NCBI GenBank assembly: GCA_013178415.1
Contig: JABLXA010000002.1
Coordinates: 248,001 to 312,000, forward strand
DNA: 64,000 nt
Source of the DNA: Bacillota bacterium
GTDB lineage: Bacteria; Bacillota; SHA-98; Ch115
Direction of reading: 5' to 3'
The notes under the pieces were generated by a model that ran no database searches, was not told the origin of the DNA, and was given only the letters and a program-made list of their open reading frames with translations. A program made the translations under genes and the position numbers. Within the stretch, counting starts at the first letter, position 1. The number at the start of each line of letters is the position of its first letter. Below are positions 17,331-26,252 of this stretch, one piece after another.

Positions 17331-18635
17331 CTAATCCTTATATTCCTTCAGCCACTTCTCAATCTTGACCTTAGCTTCATCCAGCAGCTTCCCCACATTA
17401 TCCACGGATTTGCTGAAAATAGTGGTCCCGGCGTACTGGTTGAAAACATCGATGGCCTTCCATTCCTTCACGGTCGCAGGATTGGGACGCCCGATCTTGA
17501 CATCATTGTTGATGATCATGTTCGTCGCGATCCCCGGAGGGCTCTTGAGCCAGTCAAGGCTGTTAGCCACTGGAATGAAAGCTGGGACTACATTAGACCC
17601 ATATGGCCCTTTGAGGAGGTCCGACAGGCTCTGGGTTATATACCATTTGATGAACTCATAGGCTTCCTTCTTATGCGCTGATTTCGCAGAAATACCGAAG
17701 CCTTGCACGTCAAGGGCCGGCATATGCTGCACGCCTGCCTTGAACAGCGGCACGGATACTCCGGCCCAGCGGAATTTATTCATCCTGGCGAACCTGGGCG
17801 CTACCCAGTGTCCCCATACATCCATGCCAAGCTTTCCGGTTGAGAAGAATTCATAGCTGGGAACTCCGGCGGCCTCAAAGACCCCGGCATCTGGAACTGC
17901 CCCAGATTTGAACAGGATGTGATTTATTTTCTCAAATACTTCTTTTGCCTTGGGGCTGGCCCCGGTAAATTCCGTTATGGAAGAGTTAAACAAGGATGTT
18001 CCGTTTTCCCACAGCCACTGCCTATATACGCCAGTCAGGTCGAACATGCACAGACCCCATTGGGTTACCTTGCCGCCTGCGTCCCTCTTGGTAAGCTTCG
18101 TCGCATAGGTGAGGAAATCGTCAGAGGTCCATTTCGGGGTCGGGTATGCAAGCCCGGCCTTATCCAAGAGGTCGGCATTGTACCATACCATATCAGGATA
18201 GTTGGAACCACTCGGCAAAGCATAGAGCTTTCCGTCGATCGTAAACGAACTTATGGCGCCCGGCTGCCACGCATCAAGGGAAACCTCAGTATCTTTTTCG
18301 ATGAATGGCTTAAGGTCCACGAAACCGCCCAGCTTGGCCACAGTTACAAAGTTGCTGGTCTCAGTAGCGGTGGTGATGATATCAGGAGCAGTGCCACCAG
18401 CTATCGCCACCGGCAGCTTCTGCATGTAGCTTCCAAAATCAAGCACCTTTGCCTCTATCTTAACATTCGGGTTGATTGCCGAATATTTCTCGGCATACTG
18501 ATTCCAGCGTTCCTGACTCTTGATGTCGCCCCAGTCCCAAACCTGGAGGGTGATTTTCTCAGCAAAAATCTGGGAAGATAGCGCAACAATGAGAAGCATG
18601 GCCATTCCGTAGGCCAACCAGATTCTTCTAGACAT
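17331..18635 (-). CDS. Extracellular sugar-binding protein (family 1)
   Basis: A protein of 434 aa with a Sec signal peptide (basic MSRR, hydrophobic core to about residue 24, cleavage near IFA-EKI). No lipobox Cys is visible, so a soluble periplasmic protein in a diderm cell is plausible. The mature part begins with LQVWDWGD and shows the usual family-1 pattern (YAEKYSAINPNVKIE). The ATG at 18635 sits 8 nt after AAGGAGG; the ATG two codons earlier is too close to it. It is the binding component for the two permeases downstream. Confidence 0.94.
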   Translation of the reverse strand: MSRRIWLAYGMAMLLIVALSSQIFAEKITLQVWDWGDIKSQERWNQYAEKYSAINPNVKIEAKVLDFGSYMQKLPVAIAGGTAPDIITTATETSNFVTVAKLGGFVDLKPFIEKDTEVSLDAWQPGAISSFTIDGKLYALPSGSNYPDMVWYNADLLDKAGLAYPTPKWTSDDFLTYATKLTKRDAGGKVTQWGLCMFDLTGVYRQWLWENGTSLFNSSITEFTGASPKAKEVFEKINHILFKSGAVPDAGVFEAAGVPSYEFFSTGKLGMDVWGHWVAPRFARMNKFRWAGVSVPLFKAGVQHMPALDVQGFGISAKSAHKKEAYEFIKWYITQSLSDLLKGPYGSNVVPAFIPVANSLDWLKSPPGIATNMIINNDVKIGRPNPATVKEWKAIDVFNQYAGTTIFSKSVDNVGKLLDEAKVKIEKWLKEYKD

Positions 18636-18772
18636 TTGCATCGCCTCCTTGTGTCATGTCTGAAACTGTTTGTGCATGCTTGAGAATACCAATCCGTACT
18701 ACTGATCCGGCTACCGCTTTGCCTGCTACCACCCCTTTCATCAACCTTATCATATATGGCGCCTTTGCTGAT

Positions 18773-19726
18773 CTAGCAACCTACATGTTCGAGCGCCAGA
18801 AGCGCGGCGCCGACCTCGGGCCCCATTTCCGGGACAATTAGGCTGGCGGAAGTGAACTCAGACTTGAGCCGCTCCCGGAAAGGCCCGGTAAATATTTCGC
18901 CGCTACGAAACATCCCCCCGCATGCAATCACGTCAAAGGGAACATCTGTTATACAAAGACGACGAACAACGCTCCGGACGGCATCTATCAATTCGCCGGC
19001 CGCGTCATCCAAGATCCTCCTGGCTACCCTGTCACCCAGAGCTGCGGCCTGCGTCACAAGAGGCGCAAGCCCGGCTATATCCCGCCGATTTCGATTGCCA
19101 TTCCGATATGCCCAGTTGATGATATCAGGAAAGCGAGCAAGGAAAAGATGCGAAGTGATCAAATCCGTCAGTATCGTGGGCTCCCCCCTGCCGTCTTCGG
19201 CCTTTGCGCAGGCTATCAGTGCCTTCCTTCCAATATCATAGCCGCTCCCCTCATCTCCAAATAAAGCCCCCCAGCCCCCTGCCGAGGCCGTCTCTCCGTT
19301 AGCGTTCCTGCCTATGGCCGCGGATCCCGTGCCCGCCACGACTACGACGCATACCTCAGGCGATCCTGCAATTGCCCTGCAGACCTCAAACTCCCCGGCC
19401 ACCATGACCCTAACGCCGGGAAGGATGTGAGAGAGATGCTCCTCAACCAGATGACGATCGGACGGCCCTCCGATGCACACAGCGTCAATCTGTGACTCTT
19501 TACAGCCTGCTTTTGACAAAGCCTCTCTAACGGCAGATTCAATAGACTGCTTTGCTGTCTCAGGATCCACGAAATTTGTGTTTATAGGTCCTCCCGCCCC
19601 GCGCCCCACAATTTGCCTGTCATAGCGCATCACTACGCATGCGGTCTTGCTTCCACCGCCATCTATCCCGATTACATATCTCTCTTCTTCAGATCCCGTC
19701 CCCATAGATGAAGACAGCCCCTTCAT
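18773..19726 (-). CDS. N-acetylglucosamine-kinase-like sugar kinase (BadF/BadG family)
   Basis: A protein of 317 aa of the ASKHA fold. The phosphate-1 loop IGIDGGGSKTACV lies near 18-30. A VVAGTGSAAIGR phosphate-2 segment lies near 126 and a GDEGSGYDIG motif near 157, as in GlcNAc kinases. The adenosine loop CGGMFRSG lies near 275. It should phosphorylate the sugar brought in by the ABC system, suggesting an amino sugar. Its ATG follows directly on the TGA of the regulator gene. The 137-nt gap to the binding-protein gene shows no clear signal. Confidence 0.87.
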   Translation of the reverse strand: MKGLSSSMGTGSEEERYVIGIDGGGSKTACVVMRYDRQIVGRGAGGPINTNFVDPETAKQSIESAVREALSKAGCKESQIDAVCIGGPSDRHLVEEHLSHILPGVRVMVAGEFEVCRAIAGSPEVCVVVVAGTGSAAIGRNANGETASAGGWGALFGDEGSGYDIGRKALIACAKAEDGRGEPTILTDLITSHLFLARFPDIINWAYRNGNRNRRDIAGLAPLVTQAAALGDRVARRILDDAAGELIDAVRSVVRRLCITDVPFDVIACGGMFRSGEIFTGPFRERLKSEFTSASLIVPEMGPEVGAALLALEHVGC

Positions 19727-20533
19727 TCATTCTGCGGCAACAGCTCCGTAAATCTCCCCCGCGGCCACGACAATTTCTATCCCCTTCTTAGAAAGGAAGT
19801 CGGCGAACTCAGGCGGCGGGGGCGCGTCAGTCACAACCATATCAACGGAATCCAAAGGCGCAAAACTACTAAACAGCAGTTGATTGAATTTACTATGATC
19901 CGCCAGCATGATAACCTTATCCGCAACATCCATCATTTTCCGGCGGATCTGCCCCTCAAGGGGGCTGTAATCAGATAGCCCGAATGTCACCGACACCCCT
20001 TTGGGAGAAATAAAGGCTTTGTTAACATGAATCTTAGATATCCCTTCCTCCGCCATAGGCCCAAGAAATGACCTCGTTGTCTCACTCAAGATCCCGCCTA
20101 CACCGACGACCGTAAGGCTTTGGATCCCGCTTAACTCGATCATCACCTCGAGTGAATTCGTGACAACTGTCAAGTTCCTTATGGATTTGACGCGCCTTGC
20201 CAGCTGCAATGCAGTGGTACTAGAATCAAGGCTAATAACATCCCCCGGATACACCAATCTGGCCGCGGTAGCGCCTATGCGCGCCTTCTCCTCAGGAAGC
20301 ATCCCTTCGCGCACCCGAGACGGCAACTGTCCGTTGACCTCAAGCTGGGGGGAACTCGCTCCTCCATGCGAACGCACTATGTAGCCTTTTTCTGCCAGGA
20401 CCTTTAGGTCCGTGCGAATGGTAACCTCGGACACCCCAAAAAGCCGGCTCAATTGCGAAACGCTTACCGTCCCATCCCGTCTGATGAGATCCAGTATTTC
20501 TTGCCTCCGTGAGACTGATAGCATCCTCGCCAT
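19727..20533 (-). CDS. DeoR-family transcriptional regulator of the sugar operon
   Basis: A protein of 268 aa. An N-terminal winged helix-turn-helix (RRQEILDLIRRDGTVSVSQ..FGVSEVTIRTDL, residues about 8-48) is followed by a DeoRC sugar-phosphate sensor domain (SLDSSTTALQLA near 100, a VVTNS motif near 124). It is the first gene of the sugar operon. Like most DeoR proteins next to a kinase, it is likely to repress its own operon and release it on binding a phosphorylated sugar. A CTTTC-repeat operator candidate lies upstream at 20631-20654. Confidence 0.92.
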   Translation of the reverse strand: MARMLSVSRRQEILDLIRRDGTVSVSQLSRLFGVSEVTIRTDLKVLAEKGYIVRSHGGASSPQLEVNGQLPSRVREGMLPEEKARIGATAARLVYPGDVISLDSSTTALQLARRVKSIRNLTVVTNSLEVMIELSGIQSLTVVGVGGILSETTRSFLGPMAEEGISKIHVNKAFISPKGVSVTFGLSDYSPLEGQIRRKMMDVADKVIMLADHSKFNQLLFSSFAPLDSVDMVVTDAPPPPEFADFLSKKGIEIVVAAGEIYGAVAAE

Positions 20534-20855
20534 CTACGCAAGCCAGGCTACCGTCGTCCTGGCATAACTACCCCCCTATCTGTATAATAGATTCAACATC
20601 CGACCTTCGATTTCCTTCTTTTAATTCTAACTTTCTTTCGCAATCTTTCACTTTGGATTTCATCCTGAATCCATGCCTATGAATTCCGGTCGTCTTTTGA
20701 CAATGAGTGTCGCAGCCTCAAGAAAGTCCCATCGAATTTTCCCGCCTTTGCCTGGCCATTATTGAAAGATAGACGGACTGGTGGGCAAACTAATCATTGG
20801 ATTCCCGACTTCGGTCGCGGGTGAATGAAATTCCATTGATGGTGGTGATGTGGTG
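20534..20855. other. Divergent intergenic region, DeoR operon / ldh
   Basis: This 322-nt gap separates the minus-strand sugar operon from the plus-strand ldh. For the minus strand there is a TATTATAC -10-like block near 20592-20585 without a good -35. The CTTTC repeats at 20631-20654 lie behind it. On the plus side I see no convincing promoter. No open frame, hairpin terminator or structured RNA was recognised. Confidence 0.5.
20631..20654. promoter_or_regulatory. CTTTC-repeat operator candidate for the DeoR regulator
   Basis: The plus strand reads CTTTCTTTCGCAATC and then TTTCACTTT, i.e. several near-regular TTTC units. Regulators of the AgaR/GatR branch of the DeoR family bind such tandem TTTC repeats. 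The site lies about 100 nt upstream of the regulator start and about 40 nt behind its -10-like block. Assignment rests on family knowledge and position. Confidence 0.45.
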
Positions 20856-21811
20856 ATGGAGCAACCTCGTTCCGGAAGAGCTACGAAGATATCGATTGTT
20901 GGCGCAGGATTTGTTGGGTCGGCCTTTGCCTATTGTCTTATGATCAGTGGGCTTTCGTCAGAGATCGTTCTCGTGGATGTGAACTTCAAAAAGGCGGAAG
21001 GCGAGGCCCTGGATCTGAGTCACGGAGTGCCCTTTGTGCGCCCAGTTGTGGTGAGGGCAGGGAAAATGGAAGATATCGAAGGATCAGACCTTGTTGTGAT
21101 CACGGCAGGAGCTGCCCAAAAACCGGGGGAAACCCGCCTTGACCTTGTGAGCAGGAACGCCGCGATATTCAAGGGGCTCATTCCAGAGGTCGTCAAATAT
21201 GCGCCTGACTCAATCATTCTTGTGGTCACAAACCCGGGGACATCATGACCTACATAGCGCTCAAATTCTCAGGTTTTCCAAAGAACCGGGTTCTCGGTTC
21301 GGGCACAGCGCTTGACACGGCGAGATTCCGGTATCTCTTGAGCAAACACTGCAATGTGAGCGCGCGGAATGTTCACGCCTATATCATCGGAGAGCATGGT
21401 GACAGTGAAGTTGCGGTATGGAGCCTGGCCAACATAGCGGGCATGCGGCTGGCTGAATACTGTCCATTGTGCGAGAAAGCCTGCCGGCCTGAATTTCGGG
21501 AGGAACTGCTGGATGATGTAAGGCGTGCGGCATATGAGGTCATTGACCGGAAGGGAGCTACTTACTGGGCGATAGGGCTGGCGATGACGGAGATCGTGGG
21601 GGCTATTCTGCGAAATGAGAATGTGGTGATGACTGTCTCGACTCTCCTTGATGGATACTATGGAGTAGATGATGTGTGCCTTAGCGTGCCAGCCGTTTTG
21701 AATCGCACAGGTGTCGTTCATCCAGTGCTGATCCAGCTGAATGAGGAAGAACAGGAAGCCTTCCGCAATTCGGCCAGGATCATTAAGGGAGTCTTGAAAG
21801 AGGTGCTGTGA
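20856..21811 (+). pseudogene. ldh: L-lactate dehydrogenase, frameshifted
   Basis: Two adjoining open frames encode one LDH. The first (to 21248) has the [14 protein letters not shown] loop, the AAQKPGETR lactate-specificity loop with Gln, and the SRN motif. The second (from about 21236 in the next frame) has the DTARFR substrate Arg and the GEHGDS catalytic His. The break falls at AACCCGGGGACATC, where NPVDIM is expected: GTG GAC appears as GGG AC, one base short. All catalytic residues are present across the halves. The CCCGGGG at the break fits the X_XXY_YYZ slippage pattern, and a -1 shift there gives NPGDIM. It is either a recent one-base loss, an assembly error, or (less likely) programmed frameshifting. 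Confidence 0.88.
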
Positions 21812-22371
21812 TGGGCAAATATCTTCCAAACAGCAGGACCTCCAGGATATTCATTCAGATTCTTGCAACATTCGCGGTCCTAATTGCTGGGTATTATATT
21901 CTCTGGATTGGCCCTGAGAGGCTGGTCCAGAGGAAAATCCAAAACACCGTGATGCACCTTGAGAAAGAAGAGGCCAGGAAACCGCCGAGGCATGTAGAGA
22001 TGGTGCAAGGTGCATATGATTACAATACCAGTCTCATGGCCCGAGTCATATATGCCGAGGCCAGAGGGGAGCCATACCCTGGCCAGGTAGGGGTTGGCGC
22101 CGTGATCCTGAATAGGGTCAGAAGCCCTTTGTTTCCCAATACGATCCCCGGAGTCATATTTGAACCATGGGCATTTACAGTCGTGGCGACAGGTGAGATC
22201 TGGTGGCATACCCCCGACAGAACGGCGTACCGGGCTACCTGGGACGCCTTATCAGGCTGGGATCCGACTGGAGGGGCGCTTTATTACTATAACCCTGCCC
22301 GGGCCACCAGCCCATGGATCTGGACCAGGCCGCCGATAACTCGCATAGGCAATCATATCTTCACCCGATGA
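21811..22371 (+). CDS. sleB: Spore cortex-lytic enzyme SleB-like cell-wall hydrolase
   Basis: A protein of 186 aa. A signal/anchor segment at about 12-32 is followed by a Hydrolase_2 (SleB/CwlJ) domain from about 75: LMARVIYAEARGEPYPGQVG, with the catalytic Glu of the YAEARGE motif, and VGAVILNR. The N-terminal peptidoglycan-binding repeat of Bacillus SleB is absent. The gene overlaps the ldh stop by one base (TGATG) and is followed 25 nt later by ypeB. The sleB-ypeB pair is the standard germination module for muramic-lactam cortex lysis, so the organism almost certainly makes spores. Confidence 0.92.
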   Translation: MGKYLPNSRTSRIFIQILATFAVLIAGYYILWIGPERLVQRKIQNTVMHLEKEEARKPPRHVEMVQGAYDYNTSLMARVIYAEARGEPYPGQVGVGAVILNRVRSPLFPNTIPGVIFEPWAFTVVATGEIWWHTPDRTAYRATWDALSGWDPTGGALYYYNPARATSPWIWTRPPITRIGNHIFTR

Positions 22372-22396
22372 TTGACAGATGAAGGGAGGAATTTAA

Positions 22397-23761
22397 ATGA
22401 AGCGCAATTGGCAAAAGATCATCATGGTAGCTGCATTGGCCATTGCCCTCTTGTGGGGGCTCAGAGAATATTCCTTAAGGCGTTATATGGAGGTCCAGGC
22501 AGAAAACCAATATCAACGCGCTTTTCAGGAACTCGCGTTTCACCTGGACAGCCTCCAGACCGAGATCGGAAAAGCGCTGGTGGCGACCTCGACGCTTCAG
22601 CGCGCTCGAGCATTCTCAGATGTATGGCGGCACGCATACTCTGCCCAGGCAAGTATAGGTCAACTTCCCATAGGACCTGCCCCTCTAGTTGCCACAGAGA
22701 AATTCTTGGGAAAAGTTGGGGTATTCACTTATGCGATAGCTCAAAAGGAGATAGAAGGCAAGCCGGTATCCCTTCAAGAACAAAAGACTCTCAGAGATCT
22801 TGAAAAACAGGCGAGCTATCTTAGCGATAGAATCACCAGATTGAGAGATGATCTGGATAGAAAGGGAATTAGATGGCACCAGGTGGGGCGGGCTTTACAT
22901 GTTTCCACACAAGTGAAACCTGAGAGGCAACCTCCGGAGCCCGTTAATCCAGTTTCAAAAGGTCTGAAAATGGTAGAAGATGGAATGAAGCGATTCCCAG
23001 AACCTGATTACAGTGGGACTCTACCCCCAGAAAAGGTAGCCCCAAAGGCCCTGACAGGTCCTATGATAGGGCCTGACGACGCTGTGCGGATAGCGAGGGA
23101 TTTCCTGGGCGCCGAGCGTGTCTCGGGAATGACAATCAGGGTGGTATCCACCGTCAGTACTGACCCCGAGACCTATAGGGTTGAGGTAAGGCCTGCCAGA
23201 GGCCTGCCCTACCGACTGATCATGCTAGATGTGTCTAGACGAGGCGGGAAGGTCCTATGGATGCTGGACGACAAGGCTCCGATGGCCACCAAGATCTCGA
23301 TGGACGATGCAGTAGCTCTGGGGTTGAGATTTCTTGAATCACGTGGATATAGAAATATGAAGGCTGTCTTCCGCGAAAAGCTCGACAATATAGCATTGAT
23401 TACCTATGCTTACGTCCAGAACGGGATTGTGATATATCCAGATCAGGTAAAACTTCGGATCGCTCTTGATAATGGCTCCGTACTGGGTGTCGAGGCCACA
23501 GGCTATCTGACATTCCATCATACAAGGACCCTTCCGGCTCCTGAAGTAAGTTCGTCGCAATTGGCCGCGAAATTCAGCCCTGAAGTGGAGGTCGTACGGG
23601 TCAGACCTGTGGTGATAATGGACGATATGGGCAATGAGAAATTATGCTATGAATTCCTCATAAGGCTCGATGGCAGGGTGTACCTCTCGTATATTGACGC
23701 CGTGACCGGGCAAGAACATAAGGTGCAGAGAATGACGATCAGGGGAACCGAGGTTGTCTGA
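22397..23761 (+). CDS. ypeB: Germination protein YpeB
   Basis: A protein of 454 aa with one N-terminal membrane segment (about 9-23), a helical N-terminal domain, and two or three PepSY-type domains in the C-terminal half (MIGPDDAVRIARDFLG, SMDDAVALGLRFL and a terminal repeat with GRVYLSYIDAVTGQE). YpeB is needed for SleB to accumulate and stay inactive in the dormant spore. GGGAGG lies 8 nt before the ATG. The gene lies between sleB and the flavoprotein gene on the same strand. Confidence 0.93.
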   Translation: MKRNWQKIIMVAALAIALLWGLREYSLRRYMEVQAENQYQRAFQELAFHLDSLQTEIGKALVATSTLQRARAFSDVWRHAYSAQASIGQLPIGPAPLVATEKFLGKVGVFTYAIAQKEIEGKPVSLQEQKTLRDLEKQASYLSDRITRLRDDLDRKGIRWHQVGRALHVSTQVKPERQPPEPVNPVSKGLKMVEDGMKRFPEPDYSGTLPPEKVAPKALTGPMIGPDDAVRIARDFLGAERVSGMTIRVVSTVSTDPETYRVEVRPARGLPYRLIMLDVSRRGGKVLWMLDDKAPMATKISMDDAVALGLRFLESRGYRNMKAVFREKLDNIALITYAYVQNGIVIYPDQVKLRIALDNGSVLGVEATGYLTFHHTRTLPAPEVSSSQLAAKFSPEVEVVRVRPVVIMDDMGNEKLCYEFLIRLDGRVYLSYIDAVTGQEHKVQRMTIRGTEVV

Positions 23762-23766
23762 GGATC

Positions 23767-24879
23767 ATGGACATTTGGGATCTAGTGGTGATCGGCGCCG
23801 GGCCGGCAGGCAGCTCAGCCGCCAGGGTGGCAGCTAATTTGGGACTCCGCGTTCTGCTCATAGATAAAGCGAGGTTCCCGCGCGATAAACGCTGTGCTGG
23901 CGGAGTGTCCCGGAAGGCACTGGCCGCAATCCCGGAGCCTCTTCCGGGCAATGTGATAGAAAGAGAGATCACAAGCCTCATCCTGGGCGGCCCGGGCGAT
24001 TTCCTGATACAAGAATCGACCGGCGCCCCGATCGCTGTAACTGTGCGTAGAAGTGTCTTCGACTCATTTCTTGTTGACCTCGCCATTGGCGCGGGGGCCG
24101 AGTTCAGGGATAATACTGAGGTTCTGGACCTGGATGAACATGAAGGGTTTGTCTCGATCAGTCTAGGAAATGTCCCGAGAGCTGCAGAAAATGTAAGAGC
24201 TTCTTTTGTCATTGGCGCAGACGGAGCTCAGGGAAAGGTTGCAGCACTGTCAGGGATCCGGAGGAAATGGCGAAGAATCGAATTGGGTGTCGGCCTTTAC
24301 ATAGAGACGACCCTGGGCAAGGCCCCGCCGGAGGCTATGCACCTTTATTGCCTTCCAGAATTACCATGTTCCTTTGGGTGGATGTTCCCATATCGCGATA
24401 GTGCCAACGTGGGCATTGGGACATGGGGACCTTTCTCATCGCGCATACCCCCGGTCTTTCATTCCTTTCTCGAAAGATTGAAGACAAAGTGGGGCATAAG
24501 GAATTTATCACAATGCCGGAAAAGATATATACTACCCGCCGGCGGATTCACCCGGAGAATCGCGAAGTCCAGAATACTATTGGCTGGCGATGCCGCCGGG
24601 ATGGTTGACCCCTTTTCCGGGGAAGGGATATATTATGCCATCAAGAGCGGGGCGATGGCCGCGGAGACCGTTGCCAGGGCCATTCGATCTTACGCCCATC
24701 CCGCGGACATCGCCATGGGGTACCAGCGCCTCTGTTACTCCCACTTTATAAAGGAATTCCGTCTCTCGGCAATAAGGGCATTCACCTCTGGCTACAAGAA
24801 TAAAATAGGTTTCTGGTTTCTCCGCCACGACCCCAGGATCGCGAAGCGCCTTATTGATATCATTACCGGGGGAACGTAA
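23767..24879 (+). CDS. Geranylgeranyl-reductase-family FAD oxidoreductase
   Basis: A protein of 370 aa. The FAD-binding beta-alpha-beta motif VIGAGPAGSSAARVA lies near 8-22, then DKARFPRDKRCAGG, and the second FAD motif LLAGDAAGMVDPFSGEGI near 278-295. This is the pattern of the geranylgeranyl reductase family, which saturates prenyl chains of quinones, lipids or carotenoid-like compounds. It follows ypeB by 5 nt, but a sporulation role is not implied by the sequence. The exact substrate cannot be read. Confidence 0.85.
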   Translation: MDIWDLVVIGAGPAGSSAARVAANLGLRVLLIDKARFPRDKRCAGGVSRKALAAIPEPLPGNVIEREITSLILGGPGDFLIQESTGAPIAVTVRRSVFDSFLVDLAIGAGAEFRDNTEVLDLDEHEGFVSISLGNVPRAAENVRASFVIGADGAQGKVAALSGIRRKWRRIELGVGLYIETTLGKAPPEAMHLYCLPELPCSFGWMFPYRDSANVGIGTWGPFSSRIPPVFHSFLERLKTKWGIRNLSQCRKRYILPAGGFTRRIAKSRILLAGDAAGMVDPFSGEGIYYAIKSGAMAAETVARAIRSYAHPADIAMGYQRLCYSHFIKEFRLSAIRAFTSGYKNKIGFWFLRHDPRIAKRLIDIITGGT

Positions 24880-24932
24880 ACTCAGCGCCATCGGATCCTG
24901 TCGGGTCGACCATGCTGGTTGGGAGAAGAACG

Positions 24933-25931
24933 CTACTGGTCATTCTCCTCTGCTATCACAGGATTCGTCAGGGTGCCCAATCTCTCGATCTCAATCGACA
25001 CCGTATCCCCGGGCTTGAGGAATATTGGCGGCTTACGCGTGAATCCGACACCGGAGGGTGTACCTGTGGCTATCACATCTCCGGGCGTAAGCGTCATGAG
25101 GTTCGATATGTATTCAATAAGAGCGGGGACATCAAAGATCAGCTCTCTTGTGTTTGAATCCTGCATGAGGGCGCCGTTGAGCCAGAGCTTTATGTCAAGC
25201 TCCCCGGGGTTTGGGATTTCATCACTGGTTATAAGGAAAGGCCCCATTGGCGCGAAGGAGTCGAGGGTCTTGCCCTTCAACCACTGGCCTTCGCTCATTT
25301 GAAGATCTCTTGCGCTTATATCGTTTAAGATGGTATAGCCGGCTACATAACCCAGAGCATCATCGCGGGAAATATGCTTGCCTTGTTTGCCTATTACAAT
25401 GGCTAATTCCGCCTCATAGTCTATCTCACTAGAGACCTTGGGGATGATTATGGGGTCATTAGGTCCTGCGATGGCATTGCAAAACTTTGAAAACAGGACA
25501 GGGGCTTTCGGAATCGGCGAGTTGGCTTCTCTGGCATGATCTCGATAGTTTAACCCAATACAGATCAGCTTTGGCGGGCAAGGAACTGGCGCCATAAGTC
25601 TCACGGAATCTCTCCTATGCACTATTGGGCGATCGCCTTCACTTGCCGCTTGCCGGAACGCATCGGGATCCAGATGCCATGACTCTTCCACATACCCAAG
25701 AGCAATCCTTGCGCAATCGAGGCACCGTTTGCCGCCGCGAAGAAACCCGAGGATATCGTCCGGCAAGGCCGCTTTGCCAAGAGCTTGCGGATCTGACTCT
25801 CCACGTTCCCTGAGGTAGGCGATGAAAGCCGCCTGAAGATCAACCACCGCCTGCCCAATCTCGGACTGCGCTGGTTCAAATATAGTCCCAACAAAGGTTC
25901 GTCCATCATACCTGAAACTGCCTAATTTCAT
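24933..25931 (-). CDS. Fumarylacetoacetate hydrolase (FAH) family protein
   Basis: A protein of 332 aa. The catalytic FAH domain occupies about residues 100-330: ICIGLNYRDHAREANSPIP, the metal ligands in DYEAELAIVIG near 175 and the GDVIATGTPSGVGF motif near 300. Family members act as acylpyruvases, oxaloacetate decarboxylases or 2-hydroxyhepta-diene-dioate isomerases. The substrate here is unknown. The ATG at 25931 begins the conserved MKLGSFRYDG; the ribosome site is weak, and the frame is open to 25991. Confidence 0.88.
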   Translation of the reverse strand: MKLGSFRYDGRTFVGTIFEPAQSEIGQAVVDLQAAFIAYLRERGESDPQALGKAALPDDILGFLRGGKRCLDCARIALGYVEESWHLDPDAFRQAASEGDRPIVHRRDSVRLMAPVPCPPKLICIGLNYRDHAREANSPIPKAPVLFSKFCNAIAGPNDPIIIPKVSSEIDYEAELAIVIGKQGKHISRDDALGYVAGYTILNDISARDLQMSEGQWLKGKTLDSFAPMGPFLITSDEIPNPGELDIKLWLNGALMQDSNTRELIFDVPALIEYISNLMTLTPGDVIATGTPSGVGFTRKPPIFLKPGDTVSIEIERLGTLTNPVIAEENDQ

Positions 25932-26252
25932 TTTGTGCCGTGGGCATCGGCCCTGCAGCATCGCGGGGATGCCCGTGCCCCCTTTCATCAAGACTCAGTC
26001 GCTCTAGTCAAAAAACATGCACTCGACTCATAGCTTGTCCTTTGTATTATAACCGAGATTATCCATGACTGGCAAAACCATTCTTATACGGAACGCGGCT
26101 CAATGGCCGAAATAGGCGACTGGCGCAGCGTTCCGGTCCTTATGAGCATGTTGTGCACAATTTTGTTGACAATAGAATCCCTGCGTGGTAGACTGTGACT
26201 CGAGAGGCGGCGGTGAACCGATGGCCTCAGGAACATAAGGGGAGGAATTTCT
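25932..26252. other. Divergent intergenic region, FAH / alpha-oxoamine synthase
   Basis: A gap of about 320 nt. The plus-strand promoter at 26166-26194 is the only clear signal. Nothing could be assigned for the minus-strand FAH gene, and the first 60 nt may be coding if that gene starts upstream at 25991. No hairpin or RNA family was recognised. Confidence 0.5.
26166..26194 (+). promoter_or_regulatory. Sigma-A promoter for the alpha-oxoamine synthase gene
   Basis: TTGACA (26166-26171), a 17-nt spacer and TAGACT (26189-26194) on the plus strand place the start near 26201, 50 nt before the GTG at 26253. Confidence 0.65.

Noticed and set aside
17919-18581. Plus-strand open frame of 220 codons opposite the sugar-binding protein
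   Set aside because: It is antisense to a clear solute-binding protein with signal peptide, and has no ribosome site or family resemblance.
20697-20702. TTGACA on the plus strand before ldh as -35
   Set aside because: No TATAAT-like block lies 15-19 nt downstream, so a promoter is not supported.
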